From positions 576,001 to 640,000 of the forward strand of contig JAXIVH010000065.1 in assembly GCA_036785325.1 (NCBI GenBank): 64,000 nucleotides of DNA, given 5' to 3'. The position numbers and the translations under genes were made by a program. How positions within the stretch are numbered: position 1 is the first letter of the stretch; every line of letters starts with the position of its first letter. The DNA comes from Urophycis tenuis. Lineage: Eukaryota; Chordata; Actinopteri; Gadiformes; Phycidae. Positions 13,314 through 25,239 of the stretch are shown piece by piece. The notes under the pieces were generated by a model. It was not told the DNA's origin. It was given only the letters and a program-made list of their open reading frames with translations, and did not search any database.

Positions 13314-16300
13314 GGGCTCATTTTAAGCGGGGAAATCTAAGCTTTCCAACGGCGTATGGCAAGACTATATTGACTCATGGGTCGTTGAAATACTAAGCTA
13401 ATTAATTTGTGTTCTTTATTGAAAGATTGATGTTAATTGAAACGTTGAAGGTATGTTTTTAGCTGCTGGGTAGACCTCAGTGAACCTGACGCAGTTTAGT
13501 CTGTGATCAACCAGACTGCTCGCAGATGGGCTAATTTTAAGCAGGGAAATCTAAGCTTTCCAACGGCGTATGGCAAGACTATATTGACAATGGGTCGTTG
13601 AAATACTAAGCTAATTAATTTGTGTTCTGTAAGGAAAGATTGATGTTAATTGAAACGTTGAAGGTATGTTTTTAGCTGCTGGGTAGACTTCAGTCAACCT
13701 GACGCAGTTTAGTCTGTGATCAACCAGACTGCTCGCAGATGGGCTCATTTTAAGCGGCCAAATCTAAGCTTTCCAACGGCGTATGGCAAGACTATATTGA
13801 CTCTAGGGTCGTTGAAATACTAAGCTAATTAATTTGTGTTCTGTAAGGAAAGATTGATGTTAATTGAAACGTTGAAGGTATGTTTTTAGCTGCTGGGTAG
13901 ACTTCAGTCAACCTGACGCAGTTTAGTCTGTGATCAACCAGACTGCTCGCGGATGGACTCATTTTAAGCGGGGAAATCTAAGCTTTCCAACGGCGTATGG
14001 CAAGACTATATTGACTCATGGGTCTTTGAAATACTAAGCTAATTAATTTGTGTTCTTTATTGAAAGATTGATCTTAATTGAAACGTTGAAGGTATGTTTT
14101 TAGCTGCTGGGTAGACTTCAGTCAACCTGACGCAGTGTTGTCTGTGAGCAACTAAATTGCTCGGGGATGGGCTCATTTTAAGCGGGGAAATCTAAGCTTT
14201 CCAGCGGCGTATGGCAAGACTATATTGATCCATGGGTCGTTGAAATACTAAGCTAATTAATTTGTGTTCTGTAAGGAAAGATTAATGTTAATTGAAACGT
14301 TGAAGGTATGTTTTTAGCTGCTGGGTTGACTTCATTAAACTTGACGCAGTTTAGTCTGTGATCAACCAGACTGCTCGCGGATGGGCTCATTTTAAGCGGG
14401 GAAATCTGAGCTTTCCAACGACGTATGGCAAGACTATATTGACTCATGGCTCGTTGAAATAATAAGCTAATTAATTTGTGTTCTGTAAGGAAAGATTGAT
14501 GTTAATTGAAACGTTGAAGGTATGTTTTTAGCTGCTGGGTAGACTTCAGTCAACCTGACGCAGTTTAGGCTGTGATCAACCAGACTGCTCGCGGATGGGC
14601 TCATTTTAAGCGGGGAAATCTAAGCTTTCCAACGGCGTATGGCAAGACTATATTGACTCATGGGTCGTTGAAATACTAAGCTAATTAATTTGTGTTCTGT
14701 AAGGAAAGATTAATGTTAATTGAAACGTTGAAGGTATATTTTTAGCTGCTGGGTTGACTTCAGTCAACCTGACGCAGTTTAGTCTATGATCAACCAGACT
14801 GCTCGCGGATGGGCTCATTTTAAGCGGGGAAATCTGAGCTTTCCAACGACGTATGGCAAGACTATATGGACTCATGGCTCGTTGAAATAATAAGCTAATT
14901 AATTTGTGTTCTGTAAGGAAAGATTGATGTTAATTGAAACGTTGAAGGTATGTTTTTAGCTGCTGGGTAGACTTCAGTCAACCTGAAGCAGTTTAGTCTG
15001 TGATCAACCAGACTGCTCGCGGATGGGCTCATTTTAAGCGGGGAAATCTAAGCTTTCCAACGGCGTATGGCAAGACTATATGGACTCATGGGTTGTTGAA
15101 ATACTAAGCTAATTAATTTGTGTTCTGTAAGGAAAGATTAATGTTAATTGAAACGTTGAAGGTATGTTTTTAGCTGCCGGGTAGACTTCAGTCAACCTGA
15201 CGCAGTTTAGTCTGTGATCAACCAGACTGCTCGCGGATGGGCTCATTTTAAGCTGGGAAATCGAAGCTTTCCAACGGCGTATGGCAAGACTATATTGACT
15301 CATGGGTTGTTGAAATACTAAGCTAATTAATTTGTGTTCTGTAAGGAAAGATTTATGTTAATTGAAACATTGAACGTATGTTTTTAGCTGCTGGGTAGAC
15401 TTCAGTCAACCTGACGCAGTTTAGTCTGTGATCAACCAGACTGCTCGCGGATGGGCTCATTTTAAGCGGGGAAATCGAAGCTTTCCAACGGCGTATGGCA
15501 AGACTATATTTACTCATGAATCGTTGAAATACTAAGCAAATTAATTTGTGTTCTGTAAGGAAAGATTGATGTTAATTGAAACGTTGAAGGTATGTTTTTA
15601 GCTGCTGGGTAGACTTCAGTCAATCTGACGCAGTTTAGTCTGTCATCAACCAGACTGCTCAGGGATGGGCTTATTTTAAGCAGGGAAATCTAAGCTTTCC
15701 AACGGCGTATGGCAAGACTATATTGACTGGTGGGTTGTTGAAATACTAAGCTAATTAATTTGTCTTCTTTATTGAAAGATTGATCTTAATTGAAACGTTG
15801 AAGGTATGTTTTTAGCTGCTGGGTAGACTTCAGTCAACGTGACGCAGTTTTGTCTGTGAGCAACCAAATTGCTCGCGGATGGGCTCATTTTAAGCGGGGA
15901 AACCTAAGCTTTCCAACAGCATATGGCAAGACTGTATTGACTCATGGGTCGTTGAAATACTAAGCTTATTAATTTGTGTTCTGTAAGGAAAGATTAATGT
16001 TAATTGAAACGTTGAATGTATGTTTTTAGCTGCTGGGTAGACTTCAGTCAACCTGACGCAGTTTAGTCTGTGATCAACCAGACTGCTTGGGGATAGGCTC
16101 ATTTCAAGCGGGGAAATCTAAGCTTTCCAAAGGCGTTTGGCAAGACTATATTGACTCATGGGTCGTTGAAATACTAAGCTAATTAATTTGTGTTCTTTAT
16201 TGAAAGATTGATCTTAATTGAAACGTTGAAGGTATTTTTTTAGCTGCTGGGTAGACTTCAGTCAACCTGACGCAGTTTTATCTGTGAGTAACCAAATTGC

Positions 16301-17268
16301 TTGAGGATGGGCTCATTTTAAGCGGGGAAATCTGAGCTTTCCAACGACGTATGGCAAGACTATATGGACTCATGGGTTGTTGAAATACTAAGCTAATTAA
16401 TTTGTGTTCTGTAAGGAAAGATTAATGTTAATTGAAACGTTGAAGGTATGTTTTTAGCTGCCGGGTAGACTTCAGTCAACCTGACGCAGTTTAGTCTGTG
16501 ATCAACCAGACTGCTCAGGGATGGGCTTATTTTAAGCAGGGAAATCTAAGCTTTCCAACGGCGTATGGCAAGACTATATTGACTGGTGGGTTGTTGAAAT
16601 ACTAAGCTAATTAATTTGTCTTCTTTATTGAAAGATTGATCTTAATTGAAACGTTGAAGGTATGTTTTTAGCTGCTGGGTAGACTTCAGTCAACCTGACG
16701 CAGTTTAGTCTGTGATCAACCAAATTGCTCGGGAATGGGCTCATTTCAAGCGGGGAAATCTAAGCTTTCCAACGTCTTATGGCAAGACTATATTGACTCA
16801 TGGGTCGTTAAAATACTAAGCTAATTAATTTGTGTTCTGTAAGGAAAGTTTAATGTTAATTGAAACATTGAAGGTATGTTTTTAGCTGGTGGGTAGACTT
16901 CAGTCAACCTGACGCAGTTTAGTCTGTGATCAACGAGACTGCTCGGGGATGGGCTCATTTTAAGCGGGGAAATCTAAGCTTTCCAACGGCGTATGGCAAG
17001 ACTATATTGACTCATGGGTCGTTGAAATACTAAGCTAATTAATTTGTGTTCTGTAAGGAAAGATTGATGTTAATTGAAACGTTGAAGGTATGTTTTTAGC
17101 TGCTGGGTAGACTTCAGTCAACCTGACGCAGTTTTGTCTGTGAGCAACCAAATTGCTCGGGGATGGGCTCATTTTATGCGGGGAAATCTAAGCTTTCCAA
17201 CGGCGTATGGCAAGACTATATTGACTCATGGGTCGTCGAAATAATAAGCTGATTCATGTGTGTTCTGT
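13314..17268 (+). repeat. 214-bp satellite array, segment 5 (forward orientation)
   Basis: About 18 monomers. Monomers at 15109-16102 repeat those at 3125-4118 at an offset of 11984 bp (56 x 214). A shorter match relates 14681 to 7453. These exact multiples of the monomer length indicate unequal exchange or block duplication in register. Confidence 0.96.
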
Positions 17269-18072
17269 TGACTGTGGAAAGAAAATAGCACACAAGTCAT
17301 ACCAAGTCACCTTTATTGTCAGTGATAAACATTAATAAATAAACAGTATGGACATTGTATAAACAGTTGTATAAAAAGTGTAAACAGTATGAACAGTGTT
17401 CTTATAAAAGATATCAATATCAATACTGATCACGTGTGTATTTTATATTTCCAGATTATTTGTTGATGAGCCAGAGCCTGTGACTCCCACCAACCGGCCC
17501 GTTCAGCCCACTGCGTTGTCGTCCTCCACGCGGCCCAAGCCTCCTGCGCCCACCCGCCTCCAGCCGAGGCCTCCTGCTGCGTCAGCCTGTGGCCTGCCCG
17601 CCCCCTGTGTCGGTAGCACCCATACCGCTGGTCCTCCCCGCACAGCCACAGGCCCCCTCCGTCCTGCATCCAGGGCCATCCTGCAGCTGTCTCTGCAGTC
17701 ATCGTGTGTCAAAACCATTCAAACTTGCATATGGTAACGTTTCAAAATGACACCAGCATAAATGAGGACCTTGCAATAGGTTGTGTGTTACAGGACCCCC
17801 CTGGCATACAGCTGTATGTCTCTGTGAAGGTGGTTGTGAAGAACGGCATCCGGCTGAACAAGTACAAGTGCCGGCGAGGCAGCAACTCTCTCGAGGGGTT
17901 GCACGCCCACCTCGTTAACGCCGTCCCTTCACAGCGATGTGGGATCATGCCGTTCCAAGTAAGTGATTAAAACACACACACATAAATATATATAAAGCTT
18001 TATTGCAGACCCATGTTCATGCGGTATAATTTAAAAAGAAAAGTCTCAATGATGGCTTCAATGATACATTTT
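17269..18072 (+). repeat. gene-fragment cassette, copy 5
   Basis: Exon A is 17455-17733 and exon B is 17794-17958. Both the acceptor (TATTTCCAG) and the exon B donor (GTAAGT) are intact. Exon B has the six-C run. Nearly identical to copy 2, including the satellite flanks. Confidence 0.85.
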
Positions 18073-18818
18073 GGGCTCATTTTAAGCGGGGAAATCTAAG
18101 CTTTCCAACAGTGTATGGCAAGACTATATTCACCAAAGGGTCGTTGAAATACTAAGCTAATTAATTTGTGTTCTGTAAGGAAAGATTGATCTTAATTGAA
18201 ACGTTGAAGGTATGTTTTTAGCTGCTGGGTAGACTTCAGTCAACCTGACGCAGTTTTTTCTGTGAGCAACCAAATTGCTCGGGGATGGGCTCATTTTAAG
18301 CGGGGAAATCTAAGCTTTCCAACGGCGTATGGCAAGACTATATTGACTCATGGGTCGTTGAAATACTAAGCTAATTAATTTGTGTTCTGTAATGAAAGAT
18401 TGATCTTAATTGAAACGTTGAAGGTATGTTTTTAGCTGCTGGGAGGACTTCAGTCAACCTGATGCAGTTTTGTCTGTGAGCAACCAAATTGCTCGGGGAT
18501 GGGCTCATTTTAAGCGGGGAAATCTAAGCTTTCCAACGGCGTATGGCAAGACTATATTGACTCATGGGTCGTTGAAATACTAAGCTAATTAATTTGTGTT
18601 CTGTAAGGAAAGATTGATGTTAATTGAAACGTTGAAGGTATGTTTTTAGCTGCTGGGTAGACTTCAGTCAAACTGACGCAGTTTAGTCTGTGATCAACCA
18701 GACTGCTCGCGGATGGGCTCATTTTAAGCGGGGAAACTTAAGCTTTCCAACGGCGTATGGCATGACTATATTTGCCCACGGGTCGTCGAAATAATAAGCT
18801 GATTCATGTGTGTTCTGT
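18073..18818 (+). repeat. 214-bp satellite, segment 6 (forward orientation)
   Basis: About 3.5 monomers between copies 5 and 6. The spacing of exon A between these two copies is 1550 bp. This is close to the 1552-bp period of the right-hand triplication, so the same cassette-plus-3.5-monomer layout occurs in both arms. Confidence 0.95.
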
Positions 18819-19628
18819 TTGCTGTGGAAAGAAAATAGCACACAAGTCATACCAAGTCACCTTTATTGTCAGTGATAAACATTAATAAATAAACAGTATG
18901 GACATTGTATAAACAGTTGTATAAAAAGTGTAAACAGTATGAACAGTGTTCTCATAAAAGATATCAATATCAATACTGATCACGTGTGTAGTTTATATTT
19001 CCAGATTATTTGTTGATGAGCCAGAGCCTGTGACTCCCACCAACCGGCCCGTTCAGCCCACCGCGTTGTCGTCCTCCACCCGGCCGAAGCCTCCTGCGCC
19101 CACCCGCCTCCAGCCGAGGCCTCCTGCTGCGTCAGCCTGTGGCCTGCCCGCCCCCTGTGTCGGCAGCACCCATACCGCTGGTCCTCCCCGCACAGCCACA
19201 GGCCCCCTCCGTCCTGCTTCGTGGGCCATCCTGCAGCTGTCTCTGCAGTCATCGTGTGTCAAAACCATTCAAACTTGTATATGGTAACGTTTCAAAATGA
19301 CACCAGCATAAATGAGGACCTTGCAATAGGTTGTGTGTTACAGGACCCCCCTGGCATACAGCTGTATGTCTCTGTGAAGGTGGTTGTGAAGAACGGCATC
19401 CGGCTGAACAAGTACAAGTGCCGGCGAGGCAGCAACTCTCTCGAGGGGTTGCACGCCCACCTCGTTAACGCCGTCCCTTCACAGCGATGTGGGATCATGC
19501 CGTTCCAAGTAAGTGATTAAAACACACACACACACACATAAATATATTTAAAGCTTTATTGCAGACCCATGTTCATGCGGTATAATATAAAAAGAAAAGT
19601 CTCAATGATGGCTTCAATGATACATTTT
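18819..19628 (+). repeat. gene-fragment cassette, copy 6
   Basis: Exon A is 19005-19283 and exon B is 19344-19508, with acceptor and donor intact and the six-C run in exon B. Exon A contains the exon-C-like variant GCTTCGTGGGCCATCC. The first bases read TGCTGTGG where the other copies have TGACTGTGG. Confidence 0.85.
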
Positions 19629-20287
19629 GGGCTCATTTTAAGCGGGGAAATCTAAGCTTTCCAACGGCGTATGGCAAGACTATATTGACTCATGGGTCGT
19701 TGAAATACTAAGCTAATTAATTTGTGTTCTTTATTGAAAGATTGATCTAAATTGAAACGTTGAAGGTATGTTTTTAGCTGCTGGGTAGACTTCAGTCAAC
19801 CTGGCGCAGTTTTGTCTGTGAGCAACCAAATTGCTCGGGGATGGGCTCATTTTAAGCAGGGAAATCTAAGCTTTCTAACGGCCTATGGCAAGACTATATT
19901 GACTCATGGGTCGTTGAAATACTAAGCTAATTAATTTGTGTTCTGTAAGGAAAGATTGATGTTAATTGAAACGTTGAAGGTATGTTTTTAGCTGCTGGGT
20001 AGACTTCAGTCAACCTGACGCAGTTTTGTCTGTGAGCAACCAAATTGCTCGGGGATGGGCTCATTTTAAGCGGGGAAATCTAAGCTTTCCAACGGCGTAT
20101 GGCAAGACTATTTTCACCAAAGGGTCGTTGAAATACTAAGCTAATTAATTTGTGTTCTATAAGGAAAGATTGATGTTAATTGAAACGTTGAAGGTATGTT
20201 TTTAGCTTCTGGGTAGACTTCAGTCAACCTGACGCAGTTTAGTCTGTGAGCAACCAGACTGCTCGCGGATGGGCTCATTTTAAGCGG
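19629..20287 (+). repeat. 214-bp satellite, segment 7 and end of the left array
   Basis: About three monomers. The array stops abruptly within a monomer at CTCATTTTAAGCGG, directly against the coding sequence of an L2/CR1-like LINE on the other strand. This breakpoint lies about 14 bp from the place in the monomer where cassettes end. Confidence 0.95.
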
Positions 20288-22047
20288 AGGACATCTGGGA
20301 GTGAGTCCGCACAGTCTCTAAGCACACGCCCAGGTATATTGTCAGGACCGGCAGCCTTCCTGGGGTTCACCTTCTGAAGGGTCCTCCGCACGTCAGCAGG
20401 GTCCAGTTGAATTGTTGTAGTGTCCGAGCAATGAAGGGCTTTTGTTGGAGTGGTGGTGTTTTTTTCTTCAAAACGGCTGAAGAAGGTGTTGAGTGAGTTC
20501 AGGAAGTCTGTGCTGTCGTCGCACGGTGGAGGTGTAGGCCTGTAATCTGTTATTGACTGGATGCCTTGCCATAGGCGTCTGGGGTCTTTTGTGTCAGTGA
20601 AGTGTGATTGGATTTTCTGACCATAGGCACGCTTGGCTGCTCTCACGCCTCGGTTCAAGTTGGCCCTAGCAGTACTGAGGGCTTCTTTGTCCCCAGACTT
20701 GAAGGCAGTATTGCGTGCTCTCAGGAGCTCACAAACCTCCCTGGTGAACCAGGGTTTATCGTTGGCCCTTGTGGTGATGTGTTTCATAACAGTTACATCT
20801 TCCATGCATTTGGATATGTATCCTGTCACAGACTCAGTGTATTCTGTTAAGTTGACATGCTGGTTGGAAGTAGCAGCCTCCTTAAAAACAGTCCAGTCTG
20901 TGCAATCAAAACAGTCTTGGAGTGCTGAGGTGGCCCCCTCAGGCCAAGTTCTGATCTGCTTTACAGACGGTTTGCTCCTCGTTAGCAGTGGTTTGTAAGA
21001 TGGCATTAGCATGACAGAAAGATGGTCCGAACTGCCCAGGTGGGGGTGGGGAACAGCTCTGTATGCCTCTTTAATGTTTGTGTAGACCTGGTCTAGAGTG
21101 TTCTCTCCCCTGGTTGCAAAGTCCACGTGTTTATGAAAATGTGGAAGTACTGACTTCAATTTTGCCTGATTGAAATCTCCCGCGATTATGTAGGCAGAGT
21201 CTGGGTTAGCGTCCTGCATTGAGCTCACAGTCTGATACAATGTAGACAGTGCATCTTTTGTGTTTGCACTGGGTGGAATGTACACGGCTGTAATACTCAC
21301 GGCTGAGAATTCTCTTGGCAAGTAAACTGGGTGACATTTAACTGTAAGAAATTCTATGTCCTCTGAACAGTGGCTTGCGATGACCTTCACGTTGGTACAC
21401 CAGTTGTTATTGATGAGAATGCAAACACCACCACCCTTACGTTTTCCGCTGAGAGCGTAGCTCCTGTCCGCTCTGAATGTTGTTAGTCCGTCCACCTGAA
21501 TGGCGTTGTCTGGAACGGTGTGGTTGAGCCATGTCTCAGTGAGGATGATGGCGTTGCAGACTTTCACCTTCCTTTGTGTAGTTAGTTCCAGTCTGAGGTA
21601 GTCCATTTTGTTTTCCAGCGAACGAACGTTGGAGAGCAGTAATGAAGGAAGTGCAGGTCTGTACGGCTTAGCTTTTAACCTGGCGCTGATGCCCGCTCGA
21701 CTGCCCCGCTTGCTAGGCCTAGCACAATGCTTGCGACGCATGCTAGGTCTCTCCCACCGCTTGTGTCGCTTCCAGCGTCGGCCGGTGGCGGACGGTGAGT
21801 CCGCTGCTTTGCAGGCCTCTGGGTCTTGCCGGCGTAGAATGCCTAGCTCGCCGAGTGCTTTGTGTTCCAAAGCCAGCATAACTCCGGAAATGTCGTTTGA
21901 CAAGTTGTGATTTCGTAGTCCGATTAATAGGTTTCTGCTGTAGACTCTTCTCGTATAAGACTGAGACGATTCAGACGACACATTTAACATAAAAGGCACA
22001 TCATTATCGGGAGCTGTAGTGGCCGCTGCCGTACTGGGCGCCGCCAT
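20287..22047 (-). pseudogene. L2/CR1-like LINE, endonuclease and start of reverse transcriptase, 3' side lost
   Basis: An open frame of about 586 LINE codons starts at the ATG at 22047. Residues ~135-345 form an apurinic-type endonuclease: LLLSNVRSL (N about 140), ILTETWL (E about 171), IIAGDFN (about 287-293) and SDHLSV (about 340). From ~560 the segment KAAGPDNIPGRVL is the beginning of a non-LTR reverse transcriptase. The frame then runs into satellite DNA, which supplies the last few codons and the TGA. Non-LTR elements normally lose their 5' end; here the 5' end is kept and the catalytic RT is gone. It was therefore cut by a later rearrangement at the satellite edge. The L2/CR1 assignment is by motif recognition only. 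Confidence 0.85.
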
Positions 22048-22600
22048 ATTGCACCATCAACAATTGGCATAAAGACATGGTTTAAAAAGTGCATAGTCCT
22101 GTTTTCATATGAAATCTGTCTAAAATGGAAACTGAAATTGTGTAATTGCTGCAATTGCACATTGTAATTCGGTAGGAGCGAATATGTATTGTAAATATTT
22201 ATATGGGGAAAATTGGTGCGCTAAACAGGCTGCTAACTATTTTACTGTTTAGTGATCCATGTGTTTGGTCACTCAATTTAATTCATCGTGGCTCTCGTAG
22301 TTTAAAATGTAGGCTAAATTAATATCTGTGATGGATTCAAGCTAAAATGATGAATTAGAAAAATGTGGTTATTTATATACATGCTTGTGTCAAGTCAAGC
22401 TAGTCAAGTCAAGATAATTGATCATTATTGAGTCCTGTGTGCCTATTTTTTACAAAAGATGTGCAAATTGGTAAATGGTTGGTGTTTGTTCTCTGGTTTC
22501 TAAGGTTTTTCACCTGTAATGTCTGGGCTACAAAAAGAAGACAAATAAAAACAGATAAGATACAAGAGGCCTGGTCAAACCCAGTTAAACGTTCAGTATT
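22048..22600. other. AT-rich non-coding stretch upstream of the LINE frame
   Basis: The bases next to 22047 could be the 5' untranslated part of the LINE. A small tandem motif GTCAAGTCAAG occurs near 22390-22420. I see no gene here. Confidence 0.5.
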
Positions 22601-22639
22601 GGTGTCTCCCTATCAAGTGAGGGTTAAGCACAGTCAAAA

Positions 22640-22708
22640 AGACAAAGACACTTGACAGGGCCCTTTGAGACCTATACATGTGATTAAGGGCTATACAAAT
22701 AAAATGGA
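22640..22708 (+). mobile_element. LINE/SINE-type 3' tail fragment
   Basis: The segment CCTTTGAGACC ... GTGATTAAGGGCTATACAAA followed by TAAAAT resembles a 3' terminal motif that I recall as very common in fish L2/Rex-type LINEs and their SINE partners. Only the tail is visible. Confidence 0.5.
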
Positions 22709-22854
22709 CTCAAGGCTTCTCTCTCCCTTCTCCCAGGGTCTGTGGACATTCTGTAACACGGTCTCACAAAGCACTCCTCAGCATGCATGCTGATCAGCAG
22801 CCATAACTGTACATGCTGACATTGTTGAAGGTCCTGCGTGTAAAAGCTGAGGGC

Positions 22855-23062
22855 ACCTCTGCCCTGCTGCAGTCGAACTAGGACAGGGATGAACGTTTGG
22901 TGAAGACGTGGGCCGAAAATACATTTTGACAAAAAATACCATGAGGGGTAAATATGTTTTTTTTTTTGTGTTTTGTTTTCTTCTTTTTTTTTCCGGCCCG
23001 TATCCACCAATTATTCATCCCTGTGCTAGTTCAACTGTAGCAGGGCAGTTCTCTGTGCCATC
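22855..23062. repeat. dispersed repeat arranged as an inverted pair
   Basis: A motif of the form TTCATCCCTGTSCTAGTT followed by CRACTGYAGCAGGGC occurs in reverse at ~22860-22900 and forward at ~23015-23050. Related copies occur at ~26420-26465 and ~29120-29155, each next to tRNA-like sequences. It may be the end of an unclassified mobile element. Confidence 0.5.
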
Positions 23063-23343
23063 TCTCTAAATCCACTCCAAACCTTCACGCCCTCTCCGAT
23101 CCTCTTCTGCCATCCAGCTCTCAGCTCCATCTGCCAACCTATCCACCATGGGGGCCAAGAGCTTTCGGCCGATCGGCACCAAACATTCACACTTCTGACT
23201 CTGTCTCCACCTTTAAATCACGCCTAAAAACACTTATTCCAAGTGGCGTACTCTGTCACACATGCCATAGTTACTTGTTTTTTAACTTGTCTTGTAAGGT
23301 GTCCTTGAGAGGTGTCTTTAAATAAAATGCAATATTATTATTA
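23062..23343 (+). mobile_element. L2-like LINE, 5'-truncated 3' end
   Basis: One frame reads DSVSTFKSRLKTLI near 23200-23245, which matches the extreme C-terminus typical of fish L2-type ORF2 proteins. It is followed by TTGTAAGGTGTCCTTGAG, AAATAAAATG and a short (ATT)n tail. This is the ordinary end of a 5'-truncated copy. Confidence 0.75.
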
Positions 23344-23441
23344 AATGATAGTGAAATGCTGAAGAATGCAGTAGATTGGAGATAGCAGGCATCAATCCAG
23401 AATTGTCATCATAAGACACAACCGTCTACCAGCTTTGTGAA

Positions 23442-23484
23442 GCCTTTTAATCTGAGGGTGCAGGGTTCAAGTCCCTGTTCAGGC
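23442..23484 (+). pseudogene. tRNA-Lys-like remnant lacking the 5' half
   Basis: Starts GCC and jumps directly to TTTTAATCTGAGGG, the anticodon loop and 3' stem. The T-arm CAGGGTTCAAGTCCCTG follows. The D-arm is deleted compared with the full copies at 26737 and 27873. The flanks match those of the full copies, so this is a diverged third copy of the same module. Confidence 0.75.
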
Positions 23485-23626
23485 AACTGCTTATTCACTT
23501 TAGTCAATAGATTGCCATTATGGATTCAGCACTGTCGAAACATGTGCTGCAATCTGCTTTTGGATTATTGACGCTTTACAGAGACATTGAATTGTAAAGT
23601 CAATTATACACGTTGACTCCTTTCAC

Positions 23627-23699
23627 AACCAGCGGCTCAGTGGCTCAGTGGATGGAGCTGTTGGTGAACTGATCTTGAGTTATGGGTTCAATTCATGCC
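23627..23699 (+). pseudogene. tRNA-derived sequence (module part 2, diverged copy)
   Basis: Contains a box-A-like TGGCTCAGTGG and a box-B-like GGGTTCAATTC. It corresponds to the 73-nt tRNA-like sequences at 26950 and 28086. The anticodon arm does not pair well. Confidence 0.6.
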
Positions 23700-23789
23700 A
23701 AGAACAATGTGAACTTCCATGTTTTTACAACAAACACTAACATGTGGATTGTAACGTACAGTAGAACCTCCCGCACAAGCCTTGTTGGT

Positions 23790-23850
23790 GTCTCTGTGGC
23801 GCAGTTGAGAGAGCTGCTACACATCTGCAGACCATGCATACATACATATA
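23790..23850 (+). pseudogene. tRNA-Arg-like sequence, 3' truncated (module part 3, diverged copy)
   Basis: GTGTCTCTGTGGCGCAGTTG and the following GAGAGAGC match the 5' half of the sequence at 28246. The T-arm is missing and is replaced by CATACATACATA. The Arg-like look of the D-arm is an impression only. Confidence 0.5.
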
Positions 23851-24120
23851 TGCAAAAAAAAAGTCATTTGTAAAAAATATATATATTTTTATTTTTAAAG
23901 GGAAAAAACACCTCCAAGTGCAAAGTTAGTTACCCAACAACTTAGTTGTATGTTGGGTTTTTTCTGGTTTTTTTTTTTTTAACAAATATAATTTAGTTTT
24001 TATCCCTTAGGTTAAACAAAAGCGGTAAGTAACTATGTAGTTTTTTTTCCTTTGTACATTTATTTTGTTGCCATAAAATCATAAGGGGTAACTGACATTC
24101 TCTCCTGTTTGTTTTACAAA
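23851..24120. other. AT-rich non-coding stretch
   Basis: Runs of A and T and repeated short motifs (GTAACTA, TAGTTTTT). I see no gene. It probably belongs to the intron or flank upstream of the first visible ZP exon. Confidence 0.5.
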
Positions 24121-24121
24121 T

Positions 24122-24311
24122 ATGACTTTGCATCCCCTCTCGTTTGAAGAGCTCTGCTCATGTCGGTCCATGTTCCTCTGGCCCCGGGTCCAGGAGGTGG
24201 CGCTGGCCCGGGTGGTGGCCCGGGCTGAGCTGTCTGTGGTGGACCTGGAGTCCCAGCGTGTGCAGGACCGGCTGGTCCACAGATGCACCTTCACTCCCGG
24301 GGAACTTCTGG
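24122..24311 (+). CDS. ZP-domain protein fragment, first visible exon
   Basis: One open frame contains LWPRVQEVALARVVARAEL and LVHRCTFTPGELL. It ends at a GT donor (G|GTGCGT) in phase 1, which fits the phase of the exon at 25240. The start is uncertain. An ATG lies at 24122, but the exon may instead begin at an acceptor near 24153, so an upstream part of the gene could be missing or outside this copy. Taken with the next three exons it reads as the segment just before and into a ZP-N domain of an egg-coat or secreted ZP protein. Confidence 0.65.
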
Positions 24312-24377
24312 GTGCGTTACACACACACACACACACTCATAAAATGAATATCAATATTGGCTCAATGAGACCATAAC

Positions 24378-24913
24378 ATATAAAGGACGCCACACAAATT
24401 TTAAAGTTTGCAAAAAAGATTCTTTATTGAAAAATAGCAACGGGAAAAAAGGGAAAAAATGAACCCTTAAAGTAATAAACCAAAAAGAGATGGAGACCAC
24501 GGTCAAAAGGAACAAGAGGGGGAAACACCGGGCCAGCCACGCTGTGGGCCGTCGCACCCTGCACCTCCACACTAACTAGAAACACAGGGCTAACATAACA
24601 AAAAACACCAAACAGGACTACCAGAGATCTCCAACTAAAATAAGAAAACTCTGCCATGTTGGACAGAGGGGAAAATGGGTTACTTCAGCTCTAGTAGTAG
24701 AGAACACAAACCTTCCCCTGCTGCTGCTGCTGCTGTGTTTGTGAGAGAGAGCTCAGCCTCCCTCCTCCTCCTCTTTAACCCCTTCCTGATTACCAAATTG
24801 ATTACCACCTATGGGGGAAGGAGCAACAAGGGAGGACAGGAGGGAGACCAGCAGCCCCAAAAAGAAAACACAATACAGTCCCAGGTGTATAACACCCCCA
24901 CTACCTGGCCACA
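24378..24913 (-). mobile_element. 536-bp inserted element in the ZP-gene intron
   Basis: The block is flanked on both sides by the direct repeat CATAAC (24372-24377 and 24914-24919), extendable to CATAACA. This looks like a target-site duplication. Read on the minus strand it begins TGTGGCCAGG and has CAATAAAGAATC close to its far end. There is no long open frame and no poly(A) tail. It could be a solo LTR-like or non-autonomous element; the family is not recognised. Confidence 0.55.
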
Positions 24914-25239
24914 CATAACAGCAACAACAGAGCACACACACCCCGCACCCGAGGCCATGAAGAGTGCAGAGCGGTCAGCTCCCCTGCAGGCTGTCCCACG
25001 CTGCACCTTCCAGTGAGGTGGTGATGTCTCACTGAGGAGCAGGTAGTGGCGAGGTCTTGAGTCTCTGTAGGAGGAGCTACAGGTGTCTGCTCTCCCCGTC
25101 CCTCCCCCCCTGTGTGTGTCACCCACCGGGAGACAGCGGTGGTCTCCCGGTGGTCGGCGCAGAACCAAGCCTGTGACGCCCCGCCTGCTGGCAGACCGCT
25201 GAATGTTTGTGTGGGTGGGTGGGGGTTCTTTTTTGCCAG

